From Epilithonimonas bovis DSM 19482 (GTDB lineage: Bacteria; Bacteroidota; Bacteroidia; Flavobacteriales; Weeksellaceae): a stretch of DNA of 64,000 nucleotides. The notes below the pieces were generated by a model. It was not told the origin of the DNA and ran no database searches. It saw only the letters and a program-made list of their open reading frames with translations. Positions 7,790 through 16,218 of the stretch are shown one piece after another; the first letter of the stretch is position 1, and each line of letters opens with the position of its first letter. Made by a program: the position numbers and the translations under genes. The stretch is from the NCBI RefSeq assembly GCF_900108115.1, contig NZ_FTPU01000003.1, forward strand, positions 62,001 to 126,000, in the 5' to 3' direction.

Positions 7790-10264
7790 ATGAGCTATCA
7801 GTCTATTGTTCGCAACGCCTCCGGCCAGTTGCTGTCCAATCAAAATGTAGCTGTGAGAGTGAGTGTTTTGCAAGGTTCTGCCTCGGGCACTGTTGTATAT
7901 TCAGAGAGAATTACAGGCACAACCAATGTGAATGGTTTGGTTAGCCTTGAGATAGGCTCCGGAACGGTTCTTAGCGGAACATTCAGCACCATTAACTGGG
8001 GCGGAAATTCCTATTATCTGAAAACGGAGACCGACCCGGCCGGCGGCACAAACTATACTGTTACCGGTACAAGCCAGTTATTAAGCGTCCCTTATGCATT
8101 GTACGCAAAATCTGCCGGCGGCGGAGGCGGGAGTTTTGTTCTGCCTTATACCAATACTTTGACAAATGCCACCGATCTATTTACCTTAGCCAATAATGGC
8201 GATGGTAGCTCTATTGTAGGGCAGAATAATGCAACCACATCCAGCATTTCTGCAGTAAGAGGTGAAGTTACAAGCACATCTCCTGGCGGTTTTTCATCCG
8301 CAGTAAAGGGTATGAATAATGGCACTGGTGGACTGGGGATCGGTGTGTGGGGATCGCAGGCCGGCTCCGGATGGGGTGTTTATGGTGTTACACCAAACGG
8401 GCTTGGCGTTTATGGTAATTCTTCTGCGTCTGGTACAGGAGTCTATGCAAACAGTACTGCCGGTACAGGTCTTACCGCAACCAGTACTAATGGGATACCG
8501 GCCAGCATTGCTGTTTTTAATAATGCTAATAACAATAATGTGCTTAATGCTTCTACAGTGGGTAACGGCACTGTTATTAATGTGTCTACAACAGGAAGTG
8601 GTGAAGGAATTCAAAGTTCTACGATTGGTGGTTTTGCCATCCATGGGATCGCTAATCAGCAATCTTCTGCAGGAATTGTAGGTGATAATGACGGTAACGG
8701 TGAGGCTGTTGTTGGCAGAACTACGAGCAATATCGCCGGAGCTGTTGTTGGGCGCAATGACGGTGGTGGGTATGGTGTAAGAGGATTTATATCCGGTAAT
8801 GCTAGTGGTACAGCAGTCGGAGTTTTGGGGCAGATTGGTACTAATAGCAGCAAAGGACGCGCAGGGCGTTTTGAAAATTTAAATAGTTCTAATGACAAAA
8901 ATACTTTTGAGGTAGAGTCTAATGGTAACGGAAACATACCAGATAATACCCAGGGCAATGTTGCCTCGTTTCTTTCAAGCAATACAAACAGTGTGAGTGC
9001 AGGTGTAAGAAGTGAAGTGAAAACTATTTTTGGAAACTTTGGAGCAGCAGGTATTTTTGGTGTCTCTTCAGGAACCGGCGGTTTTGGCGGCCTGTTTCAC
9101 GCATCAAATACTACAGGTAATGGCCGGGCTCTTGTGGCAATAAGTGATGGTAACGGTGACGCATTTCTTGCCAATGCAGGTAAAGACGGAGATGCTGTAG
9201 AGGCAAGTGTTGATGGCGCAGGACGTGCTGTTTATGGTTGGGTGCCTTCTTTCAGTACCGGTAAGGCAGCGGAGTTTAAAAACTTCAATACCTCCAATAC
9301 CAATCCTGTTTTAACTTCCACTTCAGTAGGGAATTCTATAGCAGGCGATTTTTTCGTAGATAATACAAATGGTACATCAGCTGCCCTACATGGTAAAGTG
9401 AATTCTATCTTTGCCAACTTTGGTACCGCCGGAGTATATGGAGAATCTGTTGGAACAGGTGGTTATGCGGGTCTGTTTTATCAGCGCAATGTGTCATCCG
9501 GGACTAGTGCTGTTATTGTCCTTAATGACGGAACTGCAGATGCGCTGACTGTGAATGCAACACAAAACGGTGATGGCATCAGTACATCGGTTAACGGTAC
9601 GGGTTCTGCTATTGAGGCTTCGGTTCCTAATTTTGGGCTTGGCAGAGCAGGATATTTTAGGAATTTTAATACAGCCAACGGACAGAGTACCCTGGCTGTT
9701 ACAAATGCAGGAACAGGATCGGCATTTTTTGTAAATCACACAGGTGCATCAGGCAATCTCGCTGTCTTCCAAAGTGAAAGTAGTAATATGGCCAGAATTA
9801 ATAAAGCGGGAAGGGGGTTTTTTAACGGTGGAACACAGAATAGTGGTGCCGATGTGGCCGAAGCCTTTGATGTGGAAGGACATTTTTCAACCTATGAGGC
9901 CGGCGATATTTTGGTAATCTCAACCGATTCAGACAGAACCGTTACAAAGTCAGCGGAGCCGTACTCTTCTCTGGTAGCTGGTGTATACGCGACTAAACCA
10001 GGCGTGCTTTTAACCGAAGAAAATATCGATTCTGAATTGATTGATAAAGTTCCTATGGGTGTGATAGGCGTCATCCCGACAAAAGTTTGCCTGGAAGGTG
10101 GGGCGATCAAAAGAGGTGATCTGCTTGTGACTTCTTCAGTACCTGGTGTCGCTATGAAAGGAGACGCAGGCAAAATTAAAATTGGGCAGGTTCTGGGTAA
10201 AGCCCTTCAGGATTACAATAATCCATCAGTAGGTAAAATAAAAGTTTTAGTAAGTATCAAATAA
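7790..10264 (+). CDS. large repetitive surface-type protein, 5' end frameshifted
   Basis: 824 codons from the first in-frame ATG (MSYQSIVRN). The opening 110 residues match the common Bacteroidota exported-protein N-terminus (MSYQ..VRNASGQLL, then TDPAGGTNYTVTGTSQLLSVPYALYA). The middle is low-complexity, rich in Gly, Asn, Ser and Thr, and contains a tandem repeat with 127-residue period (FGNFGAAGIFG at about 414, FANFGTAGVYG at about 541). The last 140 residues (GADVAEAFDVEGHF... to VLVSIK) form a separate compact domain resembling C-terminal domains of tail-fibre-like and adhesin-like proteins. The signal peptide lies upstream in another frame across an A8 tract, so this start is probably not the native one. 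No T9SS sorting domain. Likely adhesin- or fibre-like; function unproven. Confidence 0.75.
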   Translation: MSYQSIVRNASGQLLSNQNVAVRVSVLQGSASGTVVYSERITGTTNVNGLVSLEIGSGTVLSGTFSTINWGGNSYYLKTETDPAGGTNYTVTGTSQLLSVPYALYAKSAGGGGGSFVLPYTNTLTNATDLFTLANNGDGSSIVGQNNATTSSISAVRGEVTSTSPGGFSSAVKGMNNGTGGLGIGVWGSQAGSGWGVYGVTPNGLGVYGNSSASGTGVYANSTAGTGLTATSTNGIPASIAVFNNANNNNVLNASTVGNGTVINVSTTGSGEGIQSSTIGGFAIHGIANQQSSAGIVGDNDGNGEAVVGRTTSNIAGAVVGRNDGGGYGVRGFISGNASGTAVGVLGQIGTNSSKGRAGRFENLNSSNDKNTFEVESNGNGNIPDNTQGNVASFLSSNTNSVSAGVRSEVKTIFGNFGAAGIFGVSSGTGGFGGLFHASNTTGNGRALVAISDGNGDAFLANAGKDGDAVEASVDGAGRAVYGWVPSFSTGKAAEFKNFNTSNTNPVLTSTSVGNSIAGDFFVDNTNGTSAALHGKVNSIFANFGTAGVYGESVGTGGYAGLFYQRNVSSGTSAVIVLNDGTADALTVNATQNGDGISTSVNGTGSAIEASVPNFGLGRAGYFRNFNTANGQSTLAVTNAGTGSAFFVNHTGASGNLAVFQSESSNMARINKAGRGFFNGGTQNSGADVAEAFDVEGHFSTYEAGDILVISTDSDRTVTKSAEPYSSLVAGVYATKPGVLLTEENIDSELIDKVPMGVIGVIPTKVCLEGGAIKRGDLLVTSSVPGVAMKGDAGKIKIGQVLGKALQDYNNPSVGKIKVLVSIK

Positions 10265-10275
10265 AATTAATCATA

Positions 10276-10674
10276 ATGAAAACATTATTCATAACAGTAG
10301 CACTTCTTTCCGGCAGTTTTTTGCTAAAGGCTCAGGAAAATAAGACCAGTGAAAAACAAGATGACATACAAAACATAAAAGATGCAAAAGCATTAGAGCT
10401 AAAAATGCTGAAAAAGAAAGATGATCAAAAGATCGTTAACCAATCATCAAAACTTGCATCAGAACAAGGTATCGAGCCACATAAAATAAGCTCCGGTTCT
10501 AATGCTAAATCGGGTAACTTACTACCCAATACAGTTAGCACAGAAGAATTACTTGCAAGCATCCCCGGCAGAAAGAAAAACATGGCACAAAGTGGTGTAA
10601 AAACCAGTCAAACAAGTGGATTATCTAATAAAGCAACATTAGAAGAAATCAAAAAGACAATCCCAAAAAATTAA
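10276..10674 (+). CDS. small exported lysine-rich protein, unknown
   Basis: 132 residues with a signal peptide (TLFITVALLSGSFLLKAQ), then a hydrophilic, Lys/Gln/Ser-rich and probably disordered mature part. Two similar segments occur, ELLASIPGRKKN and LEEIKKTIPKN, each with an acidic-hydrophobic start followed by IP and basic residues. I do not recognise a family. It begins 11 nt after the large repetitive gene and ends before a terminator, so it is probably the last gene of the 7074-10674 unit. Confidence 0.6.
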   Translation: MKTLFITVALLSGSFLLKAQENKTSEKQDDIQNIKDAKALELKMLKKKDDQKIVNQSSKLASEQGIEPHKISSGSNAKSGNLLPNTVSTEELLASIPGRKKNMAQSGVKTSQTSGLSNKATLEEIKKTIPKN

Positions 10675-10688
10675 TAATTCTAAAATCA

Positions 10689-10719
10689 AAAGGTTTATCC
10701 ATCGGTAAGCCTTTTTTTA
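10689..10719 (+). terminator. terminator of the surface locus
   Basis: AAAGGTTTA (10689-10697) pairs with TAAGCCTTT (10706-10714), including one G-T pair, followed by a T-run. Confidence 0.75.
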
Positions 10720-10758
10720 TTTCTAATACTACTATTACCGAGTTGAGCTAATAAATAA

Positions 10759-10766
10759 TATTTTTG
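10759..10766 (+). promoter_or_regulatory. -7 box of MFS gene
   Basis: TATTTTTG fits TAnnTTTG, 16 nt before the ATG at 10783. No good -33 element. Confidence 0.4.
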
Positions 10767-10782
10767 CAGACAACCCGTGTTT

Positions 10783-12006
10783 ATGCAAATTTTAAAATCT
10801 TATACCAATTCTTTTAAAGGTCTTTCGCAGGAAGTCTGGATGCTGTCTGTCGTGATGCTTATTAATAGGTCAGGTTCTATGGTTTTACCTTTTTTGGGTG
10901 TTTATATGACGGATTACCTCCGTTTTTCCTTAGAAAGTGCTGGTTTAGTCTTAAGCTTTTATGGCATTGGATCAGTTTTGGGGTCTTGGTTAGGTGGTTA
11001 CCTTACGGATAAATTTGGAGAATATTATATACAGAGTTGGAGCCTTTTTCTCAGTGCCCCAATATTTTTGATCATTCCGTTTTTTCCAAGTGTAGAGATG
11101 ATGGCTGTACTTATTTTTTTGCAGAGTACCATAAGCGATACCTTTCGGCCGGCAAATTCTGTAGCGATTACCAAGTATGCAAAACCTCAAAACCTTACCA
11201 AGGCTTTTTCTCTTAACCGGATGGCTGTTAATCTTGGGTTTTCTATCGGTCCTGCGTTAGGAGGTATTCTTTCTGGGATATCGTATAATTTTCTGTTTAT
11301 TGTTAATGCCATTGCTGCGCTCAGTGCGGGTGTTATTTATGTAATATTTTTTAGGAAAAGAAATACGATCTTTCAAAAACAAAAAAAAATGCTGCCAGTA
11401 GAGACCTTTACAGAAAAAGGAAGGTCACCTTACCGAGATTTTCCATTTTTATTTTATAGTTTACTTTGTACTGTTTTTGCCATCTGCTTTTTCCAGTTTT
11501 TTAATACAATTCCACTTTTTTATAAGGAGGCAGCAAAACTAAGCCAGAGCACAATTGGTTTTGTTTTGGGATACAGCGGTTTTATAATCGTTTTGCTTGA
11601 GATGCCATTGGTGAGCATTGCGGAAAGAACACTCAAGATGCATCAGGTTTTATTTGCCGGGATTATACTGTCTGGATTGTCCTATCTTTTACTTGTGTTG
11701 GGCAGCAGTATTCCGCTCCTTGTGTTATCGATGACAATTTTGTCAGTTGGCGAGATATGGGCATTACCCTTTATGTCAACAGTTACGGCAATGCGGGCAG
11801 GATTAGGCAGCAAAGGCGCTTATATGGGTCTTAACGGTATTGCTTTTTCATTTTCTTTTATCATAACCCCATTTTTAGGAACGTATATAGTCAGCCATTT
11901 TGGGTTTGATGTATTGTGGTATGGATCTTTTACTGTACTATTAATTACGGCATTTTTGATTTTCAGAATTGTTAAGCGGATGTTTGTAAAAACTTACGAT
12001 CAATAA
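10783..12006 (+). CDS. MFS transporter
   Basis: Inner-membrane major facilitator of 407 residues with about twelve hydrophobic segments in two halves joined by a basic loop near residue 195 (FRKRNTIFQKQKK). The loop between helices 2 and 3 has the MFS motif-A-like GGYLTDKFGEYY. An in-frame GTG at 10777 would add two residues; the ATG is preferred. The substrate cannot be read from sequence; the general drug/metabolite exporter class (DHA1-like) is likely. Monocistronic between two terminators. Confidence 0.88.
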   Translation: MQILKSYTNSFKGLSQEVWMLSVVMLINRSGSMVLPFLGVYMTDYLRFSLESAGLVLSFYGIGSVLGSWLGGYLTDKFGEYYIQSWSLFLSAPIFLIIPFFPSVEMMAVLIFLQSTISDTFRPANSVAITKYAKPQNLTKAFSLNRMAVNLGFSIGPALGGILSGISYNFLFIVNAIAALSAGVIYVIFFRKRNTIFQKQKKMLPVETFTEKGRSPYRDFPFLFYSLLCTVFAICFFQFFNTIPLFYKEAAKLSQSTIGFVLGYSGFIIVLLEMPLVSIAERTLKMHQVLFAGIILSGLSYLLLVLGSSIPLLVLSMTILSVGEIWALPFMSTVTAMRAGLGSKGAYMGLNGIAFSFSFIITPFLGTYIVSHFGFDVLWYGSFTVLLITAFLIFRIVKRMFVKTYDQ

Positions 12007-12012
12007 TAAAAA

Positions 12013-12040
12013 AAGCAGTACAAATTTTTGTACTGCTTCT
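12013..12040. terminator. bidirectional terminator
   Basis: Perfect 12-bp stem AAGCAGTACAAA/TTTGTACTGCTT (12013-12024, 12027-12038) between two convergent genes. Flanking A- and T-rich ends suit both directions. Confidence 0.8.
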
Positions 12041-12060
12041 TCTATTTTGGAGTTTAAATA

Positions 12061-12819
12061 TTAATTTCCGGCTACCGACCTTGGAACTGTATTGTATATC
12101 TGGAAATCAAATACAAAAGTCCGGTCTTTCCAGCTGTAACTGCCATAAGCATAGTGTGCATCTCTGGCAAAAGCAGCTCGGGAAGGTACAATAATTACCC
12201 CCTGCATATTATAATCTGCCGAATCATCCAAATCAAATGATTTGAAGTAACTAAGCCCCTCGCGCAAACCTTCTATCTCATAATAGGTCCTGTCGTAAGA
12301 TGTACTGTTCGTTGTGTTTAGCTTATCAATCATAGATTGTTTTGCATAATAATAAGACGGGTCATACACTGGCACGCCGGTACCCAATATCGTATTGCTG
12401 AAGGTAACATCAGATGTTAAAGAAACAACGCCTGTTTCTGTGCTTTTCAAAGCGATATATGACGTTGTATTTTGCATGATTTTGATCGCATCATCACTGG
12501 CAATGGTTTTCCCGGGGTTGGGCTGTAGACTGTCAGCTCTCTTTATAATGATAACACCAGATGGTAACTTCTGCAAATCATAAGAAGAAAGTTTTTTCTC
12601 ATTATTGTCGGTATCATCACTATCACTAAAAGCAACCACATTTCCTTTGGCATCAAAGTAATGCTCATCCAGAAACTTAGCAATGGCAGTATCATCCCAT
12701 TCGTTTTGTTGAGTTGTATTTTCAGCCGCTACAGTAGTTGATGCTGTATCATCTTCATCCTTTTTACACCCTTGTAATACCATTACAGACAGTGCAAGTC
12801 CCCATAATATTTTCTTCAT
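12061..12819 (-). CDS. FKBP-like lipoprotein
   Basis: 252 residues. The lipoprotein signal peptide ends in a lipobox (VMVLQGC, C18), followed by an acidic linker rich in Asp and Thr. The C-terminal 100 residues (YEIEGLREGLSYF...GVIIVPSRAAFARDAHYAYG...FVFDFQIYN) have the shape of a divergent FKBP peptidyl-prolyl isomerase domain, as in GldI-like flavobacterial lipoproteins. Key PPIase residues are not clearly conserved, so enzyme activity is uncertain. A TACTTTTG box lies upstream on the minus strand at 12859-12866. Confidence 0.7.
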   Translation of the reverse strand: MKKILWGLALSVMVLQGCKKDEDDTASTTVAAENTTQQNEWDDTAIAKFLDEHYFDAKGNVVAFSDSDDTDNNEKKLSSYDLQKLPSGVIIIKRADSLQPNPGKTIASDDAIKIMQNTTSYIALKSTETGVVSLTSDVTFSNTILGTGVPVYDPSYYYAKQSMIDKLNTTNSTSYDRTYYEIEGLREGLSYFKSFDLDDSADYNMQGVIIVPSRAAFARDAHYAYGSYSWKDRTFVFDFQIYNTVPRSVAGN

Positions 12820-12858
12820 TTTTTTATTATCGTTAAATTGCGTTGATTTTTAACGGAA

Positions 12859-12866
12859 CAAAAGTA
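12859..12866 (-). promoter_or_regulatory. -7 box of FKBP-like lipoprotein gene
   Basis: TACTTTTG on the minus strand fits TAnnTTTG, 39 nt before the ATG at 12819; no convincing -33 element. Confidence 0.35.
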
Positions 12867-12875
12867 TAAAAAATT

Positions 12876-13313
12876 ATGAGAATAGATAAATTTTTGTGGA
12901 GCGTAAGATTTTATAAGACAAGAACTCTCGCAGCGGATGAGATCAAAAAAAACAGAGTCGCAGTAGGAGAGAGTGCTGTAAAATCTTCCCGGGAAGTGAA
13001 AACAGGTGATCTGATTAAAATAAGAAAAAATCAAATTGATTATAAAATAAAAGTCTTAGACATCCCCAAAAGCCGCGTTGGTGCCAAACTTGTCCCGGAT
13101 TATGTTACCGACATGACCGATAAAGAACAGTACGAAATCCTGAAAATGAGACGTACCTCACAAGACTATTACCGCCAAAAAGGATTAGGCAGGCCAACCA
13201 AAAAAGACCGCCGTGCTATGGATGATTATTCGGATGACAGTAATGCAGAAGGTATGGATAATGACGACTGGGATGTTTTTTTTGATAATAACAAGCAGGA
13301 TGATGAAGATTAG
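12876..13313 (+). CDS. S4-domain RNA-binding protein (Hsp15-like)
   Basis: 145 residues. The N-terminal S4 domain (MRIDKFLWSVRFYKTRTLA...VKTGDLIKIRK, about 1-60) is that of the Hsp15/HslR family, which binds stalled 50S subunits carrying peptidyl-tRNA. The tail is charged and ends in an acidic Asp-rich stretch (about 110-145). Divergent from the FKBP-like lipoprotein; its last four bases overlap the 3' end of the convergent shikimate kinase gene. The precise substrate in Bacteroidota is not established. Confidence 0.85.
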   Translation: MRIDKFLWSVRFYKTRTLAADEIKKNRVAVGESAVKSSREVKTGDLIKIRKNQIDYKIKVLDIPKSRVGAKLVPDYVTDMTDKEQYEILKMRRTSQDYYRQKGLGRPTKKDRRAMDDYSDDSNAEGMDNDDWDVFFDNNKQDDED

Positions 13314-13825
13314 ATCCTAAGGTGCTTTATAATTTCATCAGAGATATGGGCAGCCTGCTTTGCGTCTGTATCTATTGTAAAATGGGCCTGGGCGTAGTAG
13401 GGGTTTCTTTCAAAAAGATGCTTGGCAATAAACTCGGGGATCTCATGATCTTCAAATTTGGCAATCAGCGGTCGGGATTGTTTCTGTAGAAGCACACGGT
13501 CCGTCAATGTTTTTACAGAAGCCCGGAGAAAAAAACTGGTGGAAGATTGATTAATAAGCTCCATATTGTTGTAATAAACCGGTGTGCCGCCGCCAAGGCT
13601 CAGGATAATATCATCTTTTGATGATAAAATCTCTTCCAAAATATTTTTTTCCTGTCTGCGAAAGTAGATTTCACCCTTTTTTTCAAAAATTTCTGATACC
13701 GGTAGCAATTCCTGCTCAGAAATTTTCTGATCGAGGTCAATTAATTTGAAATTTATTTTTTCGCTCAAGTTTTTGGAAATGTGAGATTTACCACTACCCA
13801 TGTAGCCTAACAGAGAAATTATCAT
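13310..13825 (-). CDS. aroK: shikimate kinase
   Basis: 171 residues, full length for the family. Phosphorylates shikimate at the 3-hydroxyl in the chorismate pathway. Walker A is GYMGSGKS (7-14); the shikimate-binding signature includes DLDQKI, and LSLGGGTP fits the GGG motif. FFLRAS and SRPLI match the lid/adenine regions. The 3' end overlaps the S4-protein gene by 4 bp. Confidence 0.93.
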   Translation of the reverse strand: MIISLLGYMGSGKSHISKNLSEKINFKLIDLDQKISEQELLPVSEIFEKKGEIYFRRQEKNILEEILSSKDDIILSLGGGTPVYYNNMELINQSSTSFFLRASVKTLTDRVLLQKQSRPLIAKFEDHEIPEFIAKHLFERNPYYAQAHFTIDTDAKQAAHISDEIIKHLRI

Positions 13826-13856
13826 AATTTTATTTTAAACAAAGTTCTTAAAAAAT

Positions 13857-13886
13857 TTTGAGATTTTAAAAAAAGCCCTATCTTTG
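13857..13886 (+). promoter_or_regulatory. promoter of tRNA cluster
   Basis: TTTG (13857-13860), 18-nt spacer, TATCTTTG (13879-13886). About 48 nt upstream of the first tRNA. Confidence 0.65.
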
Positions 13887-13934
13887 CACCACTCAAAACG
13901 GAACAACAATCTGTTGCAAAGTTAAGAAGTGGCC

Positions 13935-14007
13935 GACCTGGTAGCTCAGCTGGTAGAGCAATACACTTTTAATGTATGGGTCCTGGGTTCGAATCCCAGC
14001 CAGGTCA
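13935..14007 (+). tRNA. tRNA-Lys (TTT)
   Basis: 73 nt. Acceptor GACCTGG/CCAGGTC, D-arm GCTCAGCTGGTAGAGC, anticodon loop CTTTTAA (anticodon TTT), T-loop GGTTCGAATCC. The 3' CCA is not encoded. Identical in sequence to the copy at 14191. Confidence 0.96.
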
Positions 14008-14041
14008 CAATAAAAAATCCGTAAAGCGCGGGTTTTTTTTC

Positions 14042-14124
14042 GCCTGTGTGGTGAAATTGGTAGACACGCCATCTTGAGGGGGTGGTTTCCTAAGGATGTG
14101 CTGGTTCGAGTCCAGTCGCAGGCA
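14042..14124 (+). tRNA. tRNA-Leu (GAG)
   Basis: 83 nt class II tRNA. Acceptor GCCTGTG/CGCAGGC, anticodon stem CCATC/GGTGG, loop TTGAGGG with anticodon GAG, long variable arm, T-loop GGTTCGAGTCC. CCA not encoded. Confidence 0.94.
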
Positions 14125-14190
14125 CAGAAACTGTAAATGATGATTGATAATCAATTATCATTGATGGTTTATCAATAATAAAAAAAGACC

Positions 14191-14263
14191 GACCTGGTAG
14201 CTCAGCTGGTAGAGCAATACACTTTTAATGTATGGGTCCTGGGTTCGAATCCCAGCCAGGTCA
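14191..14263 (+). tRNA. tRNA-Lys (TTT), second copy
   Basis: 73 nt, identical to the tRNA-Lys at 13935-14007, in the same cluster. Confidence 0.96.
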
Positions 14264-14313
14264 CAATTTACGCAAGTAAATTTTTTTCATATTAATATTT
14301 TGTGATTTGGTGT

Positions 14314-14345
14314 AGAAGCTTCTTGTAAAAGAAGCTTCTTTTTTA
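14314..14345. terminator. terminator of tRNA cluster and panC
   Basis: Perfect 11-bp stem (14314-14324 with 14329-14339), loop GTAA, T-run downstream. It separates the tRNAs from convergent panC and can serve the plus strand best. Confidence 0.75.
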
Positions 14346-15188
14346 TCCTAGATGCATATTGTCTATTAATCTTACACTTCCTACATGTACTACGATAAAG
14401 GCGCGGTAATTTTTATCTTCTGAGAAAAAGTTCACCTCTTTAAGAGTGTCTTCATCAGCAATCAGGAAATACTCCAGTTGCATACCATTGTTGCTGAAAA
14501 TATCTTCAACTCTTTTTTTGATTTCAGGGATAGATAAGACCCGGAACCAGTCGTTAACATTTTTTAATGTTTTGTATATAATAGTAGAAGCTTCTCTTTC
14601 ATCAGCAGAGAGCCTCATATTTCTAGAGCTCATCGCAAGGCCGTTATCCTGCCGGTGGATCTTAACACCATGGATCTTGATGTCCAATCCGGAAAGCATA
14701 ACCAGTTTTTCAATAATTTTCAATTGCTGAAAATCTTTTTCACCAAAATAAGCGTTGTCTGGTCTCACCTGTAGGAAAAGCGCCTCTACAACCGTTCCAA
14801 CTCCGTCAAAATGGCCGGGTCTTGCAGCGCCCTCCATTTCGTTTTCTATTCCTCCAAAGTTATAATGCTTACTTACCATACCGTTGGGATAGATGTCTTC
14901 AACTCTTGGGATGTAAACAGCGTCTACAAATGTAGATGAATCCAGGATTTTAATATCAGCATCTATAGTTCTCGGGTATTTTTCCAGATCTTCGGGATTG
15001 TTGAACTGGGTAGGATTAACAAATATTGACGATATAACAATGTTGTTCTGTTGTCTGGCTACCTGGTACAAAGAAAGGTGGCCGTTATGCAAAGCACCCA
15101 TGGTTGGCGCAAAGCCTATTGTTTTGTGATTCTCTTTCAGATGGTTGATATACTGGGAAAAAGACGCTCTGTCGTAAAAAACTTGCAT
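14343..15188 (-). CDS. panC: pantothenate synthetase
   Basis: 281 residues. Condenses pantoate with beta-alanine using ATP, the last step of pantothenate synthesis. The nucleotidyltransferase HIGH-type signature is in FAPTMGALHNGHLSL (about 27-41). Also visible are SIFVNPTQF, GAARPGHFDGVGTVV, YFGEKDFQQL and MSSRNMRLS, all conserved in PanC. Divergent from the GT5-like gene. A TACCTTTG box lies at 15214-15221 on its strand. No panB or panD in the window. Confidence 0.95.
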   Translation of the reverse strand: MQVFYDRASFSQYINHLKENHKTIGFAPTMGALHNGHLSLYQVARQQNNIVISSIFVNPTQFNNPEDLEKYPRTIDADIKILDSSTFVDAVYIPRVEDIYPNGMVSKHYNFGGIENEMEGAARPGHFDGVGTVVEALFLQVRPDNAYFGEKDFQQLKIIEKLVMLSGLDIKIHGVKIHRQDNGLAMSSRNMRLSADEREASTIIYKTLKNVNDWFRVLSIPEIKKRVEDIFSNNGMQLEYFLIADEDTLKEVNFFSEDKNYRAFIVVHVGSVRLIDNMHLG

Positions 15189-15213
15189 TAGATTGTTGAT
15201 TTTTTTTGAATGT

Positions 15214-15221
15214 CAAAGGTA
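15214..15221 (-). promoter_or_regulatory. -7 box of panC
   Basis: TACCTTTG on the minus strand fits TAnnTTTG, 25 nt before the start codon; no clear -33 element. Confidence 0.4.
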
Positions 15222-15381
15222 GTTGTTTTAGTTTTTTGCTGTTTTCTTATTTGGAGGAATTTTTTTAAAATTAATTTTAAATAGAAAAACCAGAGCCGGG
15301 TTGACTTAATTATATTGATGGTTATATTTTGTTAAAGAGTATTAATGTTAACTAAAATAAATGTTTTGATTTAATTTTTTG

Positions 15382-15389
15382 TAATTTTG
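15382..15389 (+). promoter_or_regulatory. -7 box of GT5/DUF4270/glmS unit
   Basis: TAATTTTG fits TAnnTTTG, 38 nt before the ATG at 15428. The -33 element is not at canonical spacing. Confidence 0.4.
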
Positions 15390-15427
15390 CAAAATGAAGT
15401 TTTTATACTTCTGTTAAAGAAAATTTT

Positions 15428-16198
15428 ATGGCTAATCAAAAGATTTTATACGTTACAACAGAGATGTACCCTTATCAGGAGGATACAAATATGGGGAGTC
15501 TGGTTCACAAAATGGCGCTCAAGATGCATGGCGAGGGTAACGATGTCAGGGTTTTTATGCCTAGATTTGGTCAAATCAGTGAGAGAAAATTCCAGCTGCA
15601 TGAGGTTATCAGGTTATCTGGGATGAACATCATTATCAATGACTTAGACCAACCATTAATTATAAAAGTGGCTTCTTTGCCTGGCGAACGGCTTCAGGTA
15701 TACTTTATCGATAACGAGGAGTATTTTAAAAGAAAACAATATTATTTTGATGACGAAGGTGCTCCTTTCGAAGATAATAATGAACGAGCTGTGTTCTTCG
15801 CCAGAGGTGTTATAGAAACTATTAAAAAGTTAAACTGGGTGCCGGATGTTATTCATCTCAACGGGTGGATGGCTTCTCTTATCCCTATTTATCTTAAGAC
15901 GTATTACAAAGACGATACTTATTTTAAAGATACCAAACTTGTGCTTTCTGTTTATAATGAAGACGACACTGCCTTGAAAGAAAATACCAAAGAAATATTG
16001 GCCTTTGATAATATTTCTGACATGGCATCGTTAGATAAACCAAGTTTTTTAAGTTTTGTGAACGAAAGTATGCGTTATGTAGATATGATCGTAAAAGGTA
16101 ACGAATTCTTAGATGATAAATTAGAGGAAGCATACAGCAATGCAGAGGTTGAGAAATCAGACTATCTAAATGCAGATTCTATTGCAAAAGTATATTAA
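15428..16198 (+). CDS. glycogen/starch synthase N-terminal-domain protein
   Basis: 256 residues matching only the N-terminal Rossmann domain (GT5) of bacterial glycogen synthase GlgA. It has ILYVTTEMYPYQ (ADP-glucose loop region, although the usual KxGGL lysine-glycine loop is replaced by TNMGSL), VRVFMPRFG, and DVIHLNGWMASLIP in place of the usual H-DWH motif. The C-terminal catalytic half (GT1) is absent. Not a broken gene: it ends cleanly and is followed 20 nt later by the next gene. Short GlgA-like proteins beside panC are usual in flavobacteria (family knowledge). Catalysis is therefore doubtful; a sensing or scaffolding role is possible. Confidence 0.75.
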   Translation: MANQKILYVTTEMYPYQEDTNMGSLVHKMALKMHGEGNDVRVFMPRFGQISERKFQLHEVIRLSGMNIIINDLDQPLIIKVASLPGERLQVYFIDNEEYFKRKQYYFDDEGAPFEDNNERAVFFARGVIETIKKLNWVPDVIHLNGWMASLIPIYLKTYYKDDTYFKDTKLVLSVYNEDDTALKENTKEILAFDNISDMASLDKPSFLSFVNESMRYVDMIVKGNEFLDDKLEEAYSNAEVEKSDYLNADSIAKVY

Positions 16199-16218
16199 CA
16201 AATCTGTTTCAAAAAATA

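Noticed and set aside
15428-16198. Truncated glgA pseudogene
   Set aside because: The frame is clean, has a natural stop, and is spaced normally before the next gene; the short form appears to be the native protein.
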